DNA of 64,000 nucleotides. Origin: Mercurialis annua (lineage: Eukaryota > Streptophyta > Magnoliopsida > Malpighiales > Euphorbiaceae). Position numbers and translations under genes: made by a program. Each line of letters begins with the position of its first letter. Within the stretch, counting starts at the first letter, position 1. Of the stretch, positions 23,521 through 33,809 are shown in pieces. The DNA lies in the NCBI RefSeq assembly GCF_937616625.2, contig NC_065574.1:24988501-25052500 (forward strand), in the 5' to 3' direction. A model generated the notes under the pieces. The model was not told where the DNA came from. It saw only the letters and a program-made list of their open reading frames with translations, and made no database searches.

Positions 23521-25320
23521 TGTAATATCCCGTAAAATTTTAATTTACTCCTCGATAAATTTCCAGTAGTTTTCTGGTCATTTTCGGTCCTCGATGAATT
23601 TCCGAAAGTTTTCTGGTTGTTTTTGGTTTGTGGTTCAACCAAAAGGGTTGAACCACACCTTACAAATCAGGTCTCAAAGAGACCTGATTTGTAAAGGAAG
23701 TCTCGTACGAGACCTTAGAAAATTAGGCCTGGTCTCGTACGAGACCAGGATTCTCGAAAGAGAACCAGCTTAAAATAGTTGGTCTCGTTCGAGAACAGAT
23801 TATGTTTTCGAGGGAGAGGGGAGGGGCATTTTTGACCTCCAATATTTCAGCTTTCGATCCTTTTAATTACGTAAATTCTAACCCTAAATCATTCTCCACA
23901 CTACAAACAATCCATAGCCGTCATCCGCTCACTTTTTCTCTGAAGATTAACGCTTCATAATCCTTTCCGAAGTTGACAGAAAATTTATCGGTAAGTTTGT
24001 TTTGTAATTTCAGTTTTGGCTTTGAACGGTCATCCGTATTTTTGATCGTTCTTGCTCGTTTCTAGATCGAAATTGATTCCATTTGATCTCAGACGTTCTA
24101 GACTCACGTACCTACGTTTCTCAATCTTGTTTTCGTCTAATGGTACGTATTCGACCTCGTTTCAATCGCCGTACTGTTTATCGCTTTAAGTTTACATAAA
24201 ACTGTTTATTGATTTCATAAGTTTCTGCCGATCTATTCTTTTGAATGGTTTTGATCTTGTTATGTTTCATGATTATTAGATCTCTAGGAATGTTTTGAAT
24301 GTTGTGAATCATAAACTAAACGAAAGTGTCGTGATAAATCCTTTCGTTCATCGGCGCTATGTTCATGTGATTATTGCCATGCTTGTTATTGTTATATGGC
24401 TACTGTTTCGTGAGTTTGCTTAGGGTTAGGGTTGGTTTGATTAATGTTTAGGTTATGTTTAAGCCTAATCTTATGCTTCTAAGTTAAATTGGATGATTGA
24501 TCATATCAAAATTAGTTTGTTGATTATTGGATTGATGAATCGGATTCATAAGGCTTAGGCGGAGTGTTTCAAAGTGAAGGAGATGGCCAATTGGTCATTA
24601 TGATCATCTTATTTCTTTAGCTAATTCAAATTAATCCTTCAAGATTAGTTCATAATAAACAATTCAATTTTAACTTTTGGTTTTCTTTCGACTTATAAAA
24701 TGGATAAGTTGAAAACGTTATGTAATTTATAAATTTAAAAGAATATAATCACTCGGGTAATTATATTGGATTTTAATATCAATTGGCACAAAAATTGGCT
24801 AAATTACAATTTAGTCCTTGAATATTTTTATAACTTATATAAGTAAGTTTTCGATTTGTAACTTTATATTTTGTTTTAATTATAAATAAAAGTCATTAAA
24901 ATTGATTTTGATATCAAATTGGCTAAAGTACATTTTAATCCTTAATTGGCTAAAGTACAGTTTAGTCCCTAATTTGCTAAAGTACAATTTAATCCCTAAA
25001 TTTTATAAACTTTTAATGATTAAGTTTTGGTTGTAACTCGGGTTACTTGAAATTGAAGTTGTTGACTTCCGCTTTTAAAATTGATTATTATTTTATCGAA
25101 TTATTTTATAAATATAAACTCGGGTTTATATTTGATAAAAGTGTTGAGTCGGGTTAGACTTGGGTCACCCGACAAGTGAGGTTAGCTTGGTAGTTATTGG
25201 TAACTCGGCTAACCCACTATTTGAAAATTTATTATTATTTAAAGATTATTAAATAATATTTGTAAATTAGATTTTAAGCGAGAACTCAATAAACTTGTAT
25301 TAATTGGGCTTTATTACCTA
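23521..25320 (+). repeat. Tekay-2 3' LTR, proximal part
   Basis: Matches the 5' LTR from its first base to ttattaccta, then stops at the Helitron junction. It differs from the 5' copy by scattered substitutions and by several indels in the palindrome cluster. The stem at 23652-23682 is perfect here, whereas the 5' copy has one G to A change. Confidence 0.93.
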
Positions 25321-25344
25321 CTAGTACGGAACCCTCGCGTTGCT

Positions 25345-26300
25345 TCGGGCGAAGCTAATTTTATCATTTAAAGACAACTCGAATGCAATAGTGGTCATTT
25401 ATTCAGTTTCTGAATATTAAAAACACAAATATTTTTAATAAAATTGTTACAATTACAGTTAAAGTATGTAACATTCTACGCAAATATTTAACGCATTATT
25501 TTTATTACAATATTAAAAATACTTCAAACTAATATCTACTTTTAAAGAAGATCCATCACCAGTAAGCTGCACAACTCAACGAACTCCATAAGCTGTTGCT
25601 GGAAGAAGCCGACTACAATTGAGAACTGTCAAACTTGCAAAGAAAGTGGACTCGAAGTGTATTTCTTACTAATTTTGAAATCTTTAAGTAGATGAAATTG
25701 TGTCACTGTTGTAGTATTTTGATTTCCATTTTATTGCTGAATTGATTATATGCAAATCACTTATAACACACAAAGTGCTTATGAAATGAAATTTTTAGTA
25801 AATAAATAAAGCGATAAATGCTAATTATATAGTTGAAAATAGAAATATATTACTAATTTTCATTTTCATATTTATAATACATAATCTATAAATATTGCAA
25901 GAACTAATAGAGGTAGAATAGCAAATATAAAGAAACCTAAAAAGAAAAAAATTTCTTCTGATGACATATAAAACATATTGATGAACATTAAAATAATAAT
26001 TATAATACTTAAAATTAATAACAATTTCATTATGAATTGTTTCTAAAGACTATAAATTTTTTTTAATAAGATAAATTGTATAGTGAAACGAAATAGTAAA
26101 GTTAGTATATATAGCAAAAAATGTAGAGAAAATCACAGTAATATTAACTTCACGGTGTTTATTTTCTCATTTAGCCATTTCCGGTTTTTATTACATTTTC
26201 TAGCCATTTCCTCTTTACTCTTGATGACTCAACATTTGAAATTATTTCTTTTTCTAACCATCTCTATTAATTCTCCACCTGTCCATTTTTTTTATTTGAA
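25345..26300. other. Helitron interior, no gene recognised
   Basis: AT-rich sequence next to the Helitron 3' end. A slightly more GC-rich patch near 25545-25640 looks gene-derived but gives no open frame I can name. Nothing else is seen. Confidence 0.5.
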
Positions 26301-26563
26301 GAAGGAAGGAGACCAAAAGACAGTGCCGACGACATCTCCCTAAACGGCCTCCTGCGCAACGCGCACACGATGTTATCATCATTTGATAATCGAATCCTAT
26401 TTTCTCACTGTCCTTTCTAAACACTACAACGATATTTCTCTCGATGAGGCCGAAACCGCCGCCCGCTAAATTGAGGATGAGATAGACCGGAATATGTTGG
26501 GAGTAATGGTGTGTCAGAGACAACAATTCCTGATGCGGCGGCGCAGAAGGATGTTTACGGTGA
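26300..26563 (+). pseudogene. Possible captured exon, unrecognised protein
   Basis: A stretch of raised GC content with coding character in a strongly AT-rich region. Reading on the plus strand gives a piece such as DDISLNGLLRNAHTMLSSF, then a frame break, then a piece ending near DAAAQKDVYG against a consensus donor acg|GTGAGT at about 26559. I do not recognise the protein. The splice-like border and broken frame fit a gene fragment captured by the Helitron. It could instead be chance GC-rich sequence. Confidence 0.4.
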
Positions 26564-27930
26564 GTACAATTCGAACTGTGCTGAGACTTGATTTAATTAG
26601 GGTCTTTAGTTGATGTGTTATATTTTTGGATTTGATTCTTTAAGCAGGTTAATTAAGAAATTTTAATTTTTGAGAAATTTGGCTATAGTTTGTAATTGTC
26701 GGGGATTTGAAGCTTTTATAGACATTTACAAATTTTGTTCGTGTTCATATTAGATTTTGTGTAAGATTTTTGGAATTAAGGTTTTGTAAAATTTCAATTG
26801 TTGTTCAAGTTGTTTTTGAAACCATTGGTGATGATGAACAGTGAATTGCTGTTAGCTTTATGTATGCTCTACAGAGTATAGAATGCAGGATAAATCAACT
26901 AAAGACCCTAATTTAATCAAGCCTCAGTAGAATTGAGGAACAACTGACTGTTGAAAAATTTCATCCAACTGAACCCATTGAAAAATAAACCCATTTGCTT
27001 TCTTTTTCATTTTAGCATAATAAGCTGTATAATTGGTGGTTTTATTTGAAGAATAATCCTGGTAGTATATGTTGAGTTTTATTCTACCATTTTTTTCACA
27101 ACCTTTTTGGAGTATTTTCATGTTTTAAGAAGGAGATATCATATCTAGTTAGCCATCTTAACTAAATCTTGTACAGATGGTTCAAAATTGAGTAAGGCAC
27201 TACAGTAGCTAGGATTAAATGTACAATCTCTCAAGTTGCTTAGCATGTGGTTTAATGTGTGCGCTTATTGTTCTCCATTAGTTGGACGGAAAATTTATTT
27301 CTTCTTCTTATAATTATGGTTACAACCTGTGCAGGTTCTGGTGCTTTAGTCGTTTTTACAAGAAATTTTGACTATTTCCAAAGAATGTCGCTAAATTGGT
27401 GATGAGATGTATCAGTGTTATTTTTTAGATGTATATGATACATCGTCGATACATATTTTTAGAGTTGTTTAAATTGTTGATCAAAGGTGTGCTGGTTTTG
27501 GGTGCAATGGTTTGTGGGGTTTTGGTTTTGGGTTGGAAGAGAGTGTTTGCAGCCGAAGGTATTGTGACTGCCGGTGCCGACTATGGTGTCATTAAGCTAG
27601 TTTTGAAAAATGTAGATGAGCTAGTTTTGAAGAATGTAGATGAGCTAGTTTTGAGACGTATCTTTAATGTTGTTTAGATGTATCTAAAATGTTTTTAAAA
27701 TGTTCATGATTTGTGTCTGAGATGTATCTGAATTATCTATGAGATTTAATTTGTTATGTATATCAGAAAAATGTAAATATTTACATTTTTGATATAAACT
27801 CGTATGTGTAAGATTAACTTCAACTGATGATAAATGTAATGGAGGCATTATACAGTTATTTGTTGAGTTTATTATGCATATACATATTGGATATATCAAT
27901 GATACATCGTATATACATCACTGATACATT
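26564..27930. other. Helitron interior, intron-like sequence
   Basis: T-rich sequence following the possible donor at 26559, with the texture of a plant intron. A short open frame at 27429-27677 contains two and a half copies of a 24-base repeat (gagctagttttgaaaaatgt plus agat) near 27595-27655. I see no recognisable product. Confidence 0.4.
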
Positions 27931-27939
27931 GTACATAAA

Positions 27940-29190
27940 TTATTGATACATCATATTTTGATTATTTTAATGAAATAAATTTTGTAGATACATCATAGAT
28001 TATAATTTTTACAATCATATGCTCTTATTAACAACATATGTTTGATTTGTCTCTAACTAAAACTTAAGTTGTTTTAGTTTTTATGTACATGTTATTATGT
28101 ATACATATTAGATACAGAAACGATACATTATACATACAACATTGGTACATCGTTGATACATCATATATACATCATTTATTATACCTTCTAGAATCAGTCT
28201 CCAATTCATAATAATTATTTTCAACGAATAAATTTTGGAGAAAATGATACACTGTAGATACGTAGCCGATGCATTATTTTCTATAAAAAATAATAATTCT
28301 AATATCCCTATTCAAAAAAACCCATTATGACAAAACCACATCGTTAACTAATTCAAGTTTCTAGGTTCTTAGAGACCTGAAACAAATTCATCCAATAATA
28401 AAAAATGTAGTACAATTGTTTAATTAGTGAAATTGGCTGATTAATTAACCAAATAAAACTATAAGAACTGAAGTTGAGTTGCATATATATTTGGATACAT
28501 TAATGATACATAAAAGATACATAAATGATACATTGTAGATAAATTGCGGATACATTATAGATACACAGTTGATACATCGTAGATCCATATTTTTATTTTT
28601 TGGATTATTTTAACGAAATAAATTTTATAGATACACCATAGATTATAAAATTTAAAATCATATGCTCTTATAAACAACATATTGCTTGATCTACCATAAA
28701 CTTTTAGCTATCTCTAACAAAAATTTAAATAGGTTCAATTTTTAAGTATATGTTATTATATATATATATTAGATACATCAATGATACATTATATATACAA
28801 CATTGATACATCGCTAATACATTATAAATACACCACTTATTATAATTTTTAGAATGGGTCTCCAACTCATAATAATTATTTTCAACGAATAAATTTTGAA
28901 GAAACTGATATATTGTAGATACATCGCCGATACATTATTTTCAATGAACAAAAGTAATTTAAATATCGCTATTTATATAACCCATTATGACAAAATCACA
29001 TCCTCAACTAATCCAAGTTTTTAGGTTCTTGGAGACCTAAAACAGATTCATCTAATAATAAAATTCAGTATAATTGTCTAATTAGGAAAATCGGTTAATT
29101 AATTAACCAAATAAAATCATAAAAACTGAATTTGAGTTGCAAATAAGTTTTGATACATCAATGATACATAAAAGATACATAAATGATACT
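27940..29190. repeat. Diverged tandem duplication of about 650 bp with GATACAT words
   Basis: Two copies in the same order: the first from about 27960 to 28545, the second from about 28610 to 29190. Matching landmarks include attattttaaygaaataaat, tcaacgaataaattttg, cccattatgacaaaa, gttcttrgagacct and aaaagatacataaatgatac. Between and inside the copies is a loose array of GATACAT / AGATACAT words. It is non-coding and the divergence is considerable, so the duplication is old. Confidence 0.8.
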
Positions 29191-29194
29191 TCCT

Positions 29195-29310
29195 TAAATA
29201 ATTCTGATACGCTACACGCGCCGATGCGTAACTGACACGCTAGTCTGACACGCGTGTCAGACGCATTATTAACGCGTTTTGACGCGTTTTTATAGCTGTT
29301 GACAGCTGTT
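29195..29310. other. CpG-rich palindromic patch
   Basis: A short block dense in ACGCG words inside AT-rich DNA. It contains the perfect 16-base palindrome CTGACACGCGTGTCAG at 29245-29260, flanked by further GACACGC, GACGCG and AACGCG words in both orientations. The abrupt composition change marks either a buried element end or a protein-binding site. No function can be assigned. Confidence 0.6.
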
Positions 29311-29329
29311 TAACATGTTTTTCTTGACT

Positions 29330-29812
29330 TTTCTTCTACTTTTAAGTGTGCCATGTGTCTATTATCTAATGGTTGGTTAGAAAATGTAAATTTTCTCCTT
29401 ATTTTGTCATGAATGTAAAAAATTTGGATTTTGGCTATTTGTGTAATATTTGATTTATTTTGGAATATTTTTGTTTTTTTCTCAAAAATATAGCCGTTTT
29501 CTTACCGTTATGTAGCCATTAATTATTCTGAATTGTATTATATTTGTTTGATAAAAGACAATAAAGTTAAATATATAGAAGTCCAAGTAGGGATATTAAT
29601 TATCAAATCAATTATATTATTTAATGAAAATTATTTAAATGGTCTAAATTAATAAATATATGATCTACAATTTTATGAAAAATATAAATACCAATTAAAA
29701 AAATTAAAAAAACTAATGTCATCCATAATAGATTTTAATTTAGTGTAAAGTTTGCACCCAGCTAATATTTTGTGATGAAAATATTTAGGAGCGCAATCCT
29801 TTTTATATATAA
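29330..29812. other. AT-rich Helitron interior, nothing recognised
   Basis: Non-coding AT-rich DNA with atatagccgtt / atgtagccatt words resembling the tagccattt words near 26160-26210, perhaps remains of one older repeat. No gene is seen. Confidence 0.4.
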
Positions 29813-31704
29813 TCTATATATTATATAATTGAGAGGATCAACGAAGCTCTCTCATTGATTCTCACCAAATAGAGCATTCTCATAAGTTCCCACCTTTTTA
29901 AAACAACTAATTTTAATTTTATTATTTAATTGAAATTACAATTTAGATAATTCTAATCTATTTAAACTACTCAATTTATTTAAACAATTTAGCTAAACTA
30001 CTAACTCTAATCTATTTAAACTATTCAATTCTATATAAATTACTTAAACAATTTCATATCATGAAATCAATAGGTAATTTTAATTAGATTTATTTAAACA
30101 ATTACAATAATATTTTTTATGGGATGTGTTTTCTCCATTGTATATCACCAACGTTTATAGTCACTTGAGACCACAGGTATGAAAGTTTTTATTACACAAT
30201 GGTGCAAGGTTGAAATAACAAAGATAAGGATAACAACAATGCTCTTTGACCCAGATGTAGTACAATGATGTGTAATAAAATTTTTAATGTAGAAGTTTCA
30301 CTTCTTAAAAAAAATGTAAAAATTTTACGTGATTTATTTTTTCCTCCATACTCATGATATTGTCATGTCTCTTTTTAGATATTTACTTTAAAATTTCATT
30401 TTGTATAAAAACTTGAACCGACATGATATACACTATTGAACATAGCTTACATTCTTTGGTTATGAAGTGATTTTGGTTTATCAACATAAAATATAGTAGT
30501 AAGAATTTCGGTTGAATTATTATATTTTGGTTAACGCCACAAAAAACCTCGATTTTTAGCACCTTTTCGATTTCACCTACATATTGTAAAATCGTCCACT
30601 GTACCCAAATACATACCTTTGAGTTTTAATTGTACCAATTTTACAAATTAGATTTTATAAATGATTAATTTGAACTCTTTTTCATTTGAAAAATTCAAAA
30701 TAAAAGATTTATTTGAACCTTTTTGTAATGGAAAAGGAGTCAATTTAACACTTGTGGTGTGGATTTGGATGCAATTGACGATTTTACAACGTCGGGGTAA
30801 ATTAAAAAATGTTAAAAAGTCGAGGTTATTCAGAACATTAAACTTTATTTTTAAATTTATTTTTAATTTTTATTTGACAAAATTTTAGAGAGATGGTGTA
30901 TTTATATATATGCTAATTTAATTTTACTTTTGATTGAAGATCCGTTAGCAATTTTATAGGTTTCTCTTAATTTATATTATACATGATGGTTCAATCAAAC
31001 AAGTACGCAAAGGCAATTTATGGTTATCCTACATATGGTTTCAGAAGTTTTTCAATTCCAAATGTTTTTAAGAGAAGGCAATAATTTAATTGTTTTTTTT
31101 TCTTTTCATGTACATATTGTTATAGTTTGTGTGGTTTCTTGAAATCTTACATAAATCGTATGAATTTTTAAGTTATTTTTATAAGAATACAAAATACTAA
31201 TAAACTTCAAACTAAAAGTTGTTGATTTTATTGCACTCGTATTTTAAAATAATTTTGTAATTTTGTATTTTGATAGAAACGTATGAGTTATACCAAAATA
31301 ACAGAGAACCCAATATTATATAAATTTAAAATATTTTTTTTATAATTTATATATTTATAAAATTGAAGGGACCAAAAGAGTATTTTCATGAGTTTTCAAC
31401 TTAAATAAAACACTTATTTAATTTTTAAAAGTTGTTATTAATATATAATTTTCAATAGAATCCGACTTCATAAAATGTTTATACCAAATAATTTTTTTAT
31501 AAATTTTAAATTTAAATAAAAAATAATAATTTTTAAACATTATTACACTTAAATAATTCTCATTACTTTTTCAAATTTAATAAAATATTTATTTATTATT
31601 TTATAAATTACAAGATATTAAATTTTAATTATTATTTATATGAATTTATTTGAAAAATATAATTATTAATTAGATTCCGTGCAAATGCACGGACTTACGA
31701 CTAG
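29813..31704 (+). mobile_element. Small non-autonomous Helitron
   Basis: The 3' end is classical: a 7-bp stem TCCGTGC/GCACGGA with a 4-base loop (31676-31693), eight bases, then CTAG at 31701-31704 followed by T. A good 5' end is TCTATATATTATATAATTGA at 29813, preceded by A, giving the expected A|T target and a 1.9-kb element. It has no open frame of note and holds an inverted-repeat element (30531-30842). The 3' end is secure. The 5' end is the best candidate, but a second similar AT-rich start near 31345 is possible. Confidence 0.72.
30531..30842. mobile_element. MITE-like element with long imperfect terminal inverted repeats
   Basis: The left arm from aacctcgatttttagcacct (30545 on, about 62 bases) pairs imperfectly with the right arm ending gttaaaaagtcgaggtt near 30827. 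Both arms include ttgtaaaatcgtc or its complement. The total is about 310 bp and non-coding; a 75-codon open frame across it is incidental. A clear target duplication is not visible. The family is unassigned. Confidence 0.65.
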
Positions 31705-31705
31705 T

Positions 31706-32208
31706 TTCGTAGATTAGTAAGTATAATTGGATTTTTTAATAATTAATAAATAAAAATATCTAACCAACAATGTAAATAAACTCTAACCGGAAGACATTTT
31801 AGTAAGAAAGTAACTCTCAATTTCTTATGCTTATACATATAAACAATACAATAAATAATATATAATTATAAACATATATAATAAATTAATTTTATAAAAA
31901 GTTAATGTTTTAACTAATTATTTTGCTTCATATAATTTTTAAAATGAAATAACCTAGTCTTTAAGACATTTGATTTTTTAATACTATTTTTCTTAACTAA
32001 AAAATTGTTAATAATCAAATCATTAAATTAATTTCAAAATTAAAAGTTTAGATTTTATACGCTTTAAATTTAGAAATTATGGTAGTCATGATGAAACTAC
32101 AACGTTTTAACAATTTAGTTATATTTATTTAATAGATATATATATATATTTTTTTATAATTCTGAAAGAGTAAAGATTTAATATGATGTGACAAAAAAAA
32201 AGATTTGA
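31706..32208. other. AT-rich non-coding DNA
   Basis: Strongly AT-rich Helitron sequence between the small Helitron and the next inverted-repeat element. I see nothing in it. Confidence 0.5.
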
Positions 32209-32223
32209 TATGATTTATGAATT

Positions 32224-32923
32224 TTTTTTTGCCAGGATATGATTTAGAGGAAATTACACCATTTACCAAAAAAAATGAAAATAATTACAAAAGTATATGT
32301 TAACTTTTTTCATTTACAAAAATATTAATAATATTTACAAAAGTACAAAAAAATAAAAAATAATATCAAACATACGGTGTATACTGTGGGTATAATGTTA
32401 GTATACTAATAAACTAACATTATATCAACATTGTACCAAAATTATACCAACATTATACATACTGAGATTTTATTAATATTAAATAAAAATTTACCAAAAT
32501 TACATCAAATCGTATACTGAAAATTAAATTAATAATATACCAAAATTATACCATCAGTATACCAAGAGTATACAAATTTTCTTGTTCATTACCAACTATA
32601 GTGAAAAATACACATAAAAAAAAATACATGTTATCAACTAGAAAATATATATAAAAATTTATAATCAATATACCAAAAATATACTGAAATTATACCAATA
32701 ATAAACCAAATATTATTTTTAAATTATCTGATTTATAGTTTTAATATTCCAAAATTATACCATAATTATACCGACATTATACAAATCGTACTTTTGTAAT
32801 TAATTTTCATTTTTTGATACTTTTGTAATTAATTTTAAATCAGTCGTATTTTTGTAAATAAAAAAAGTTTACAGATACTTTTGTAAATATTTTTAAAATT
32901 TTAGGTACTTTTGTCATCGTCCC
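32224..32923. mobile_element. Inverted-repeat element flanked by a 15-bp direct repeat
   Basis: About 700 bp. Left-arm words such as aattacaaaagtatatgtta and catttacaaaaatatt recur in inverted form at 32786-32915 (gtacttttgtaattaatttt, tatttttgtaaat, gatacttttgtaaat). The centre is filled with ATACCAAAATTATACC-type tandem words. The direct repeat tatgatttatgaatt stands at both edges (32209-32223 and 32924-32938). It is non-coding and resembles a MITE; the superfamily is undetermined. Confidence 0.6.
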
Positions 32924-33014
32924 TATGATTTATGAATTAAACTGCCCAAAGCGCAGCTCTCCTTTTTCATCTCACAACTTGACAAACAAACCCTAATATT
33001 TTGTAAAACACGCA

Positions 33015-33177
33015 GCACGCCGCCGCCCACTCAACATTCACCCCGGAAAAACAGTACCCTTACTCCGGCTCATGCGAGTGCTGGTCTATTTCGGCTTCTT
33101 CATCACCACGAAAGCCGCTGACGGTGACGAAGCCTACGGCTTAACCCTACTGTCAAAATTATTGGTAAATTTAACTC
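33015..33177 (+). pseudogene. O-methyltransferase gene fragment, cut by the Tat insertion
   Basis: One frame reads a piece beginning NIHPGKTVPLLRLMRVLV, then YFGFF, a stretch with DGDEAYGLT, and LLSKLL. This is the pattern of the N-terminal dimerisation domain of plant small-molecule O-methyltransferases (IHPSK...LxRLMRxLVHSGFF...YxLTxxSxLL). The 5' part is missing upstream and the frame runs into the Tat target site aactc. The sequence after the Tat element (45009 on) does not continue the family, so either an intron begins at ttg|GTAAAT or the fragment simply ends. It is probably cargo of the Helitron. The family match was recognised by eye, not searched. Confidence 0.65.
33173..33177. repeat. 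Tat target-site duplication, 5' copy (aactc)
   Basis: Exact match to 45004-45008. The two LTRs lie directly inside these five bases. Confidence 0.95.
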
Positions 33178-33662
33178 TGTTTGCACCGGCCCAAAAAGGT
33201 TGTTGGGTCAAGAGTTTCGTGTGGGCTTACAAAGGGGTCAGGCCTAAAAGAAAGCCTTTTTTATTATTATTGCCTTTTCTATTTTATTAGGAGTTTGTAG
33301 CTCATTAGGAGTGATTTTCTTTCAGAGTCTTAGTCCTAGTTGAATTAGGAGTCTTGATTATGAGGAACTATAAGTAGCTCAGAGCTTTATTATTTTTGTA
33401 TCAACAAATCAATCAATTAAAAACCAAGCCCAGTGCTTTTTATCTCGCAATCTCCGGATTGTTTTAATTTAGGAGTAGTTTTCGGTATTAATCTCGCCTG
33501 AGTTCTTAACTCCCAGATTATTACTTCTTAGATCACGTGGTTAAGTGTTTTTAACCAAACAAGCCCTGTGAATATCTACGTAAGTTCGTTAAAGTATCAG
33601 ACCTCAAACCGATCCCAATTATAAATTCAAAGATTCGAGTCCGGAATATTTCCAGGCGAACA
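33178..33662 (+). repeat. Tat 5' LTR
   Basis: From TGTTTGCACCGG to CCAGGCGAACA, 485 bp, the same length as the 3' LTR. By eye I count about seven differences between the two, all transitions. It has a likely TATA box at 33369. Confidence 0.96.
33369..33375 (+). promoter_or_regulatory. Likely TATA box of the Tat LTR
   Basis: TATAAGT in the middle of the LTR, followed by a GC-richer stretch; conserved in the 3' LTR at 44710. The position is suitable for the element's own promoter. Confidence 0.5.
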
Positions 33663-33667
33663 TCTTT

Positions 33668-33685
33668 TGGCGACTCCACTGGGGA
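33668..33685 (+). other. Tat primer binding site
   Basis: TGGCGACTCCACTGGGGA starts six bases after the LTR end, in the style of Tat/Ogre elements. The cognate tRNA (possibly tRNA-Arg) was not verified. Confidence 0.75.
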
Positions 33686-33809
33686 AAAGTTTATGGTTAG
33701 CACAAAAACGGACTTTAAGGACGATTCCAGGCACGCTCGGTCCATACGCTGACAACAATGGAAGGAAGGTGACATAGTAGACGAATCAGATTCGGATAGA
33801 TCGGAAACC

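Larger units (their letters stand above)
15328..25320 (+). mobile_element. Tekay-2: second chromovirus, 3' LTR split by a Helitron
   Basis: A plus-strand LTR retrotransposon of the same lineage as Tekay-1 but a different family. It has a 5' LTR from TGTAATATCCCG, an initiator tRNA-Met primer site at 18104, gag-pol 18439-23403, purine tract 23511-23520 and a 3' LTR from 23521. The 3' LTR follows the 5' LTR up to ttattaccta at 25320 and breaks. Its next bases, ttgggtattt, are found at 48417, so 23.1 kb was inserted into it. The LTR piece at 48417-48739 belongs to this element. Its coding region is the best preserved in the window. Confidence 0.94.

Noticed and set aside
30661..30888. 75-codon open frame
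   Set aside because: It spans the MITE-like inverted repeat and is AT-driven (Phe, Lys, Asn); no support as a gene.
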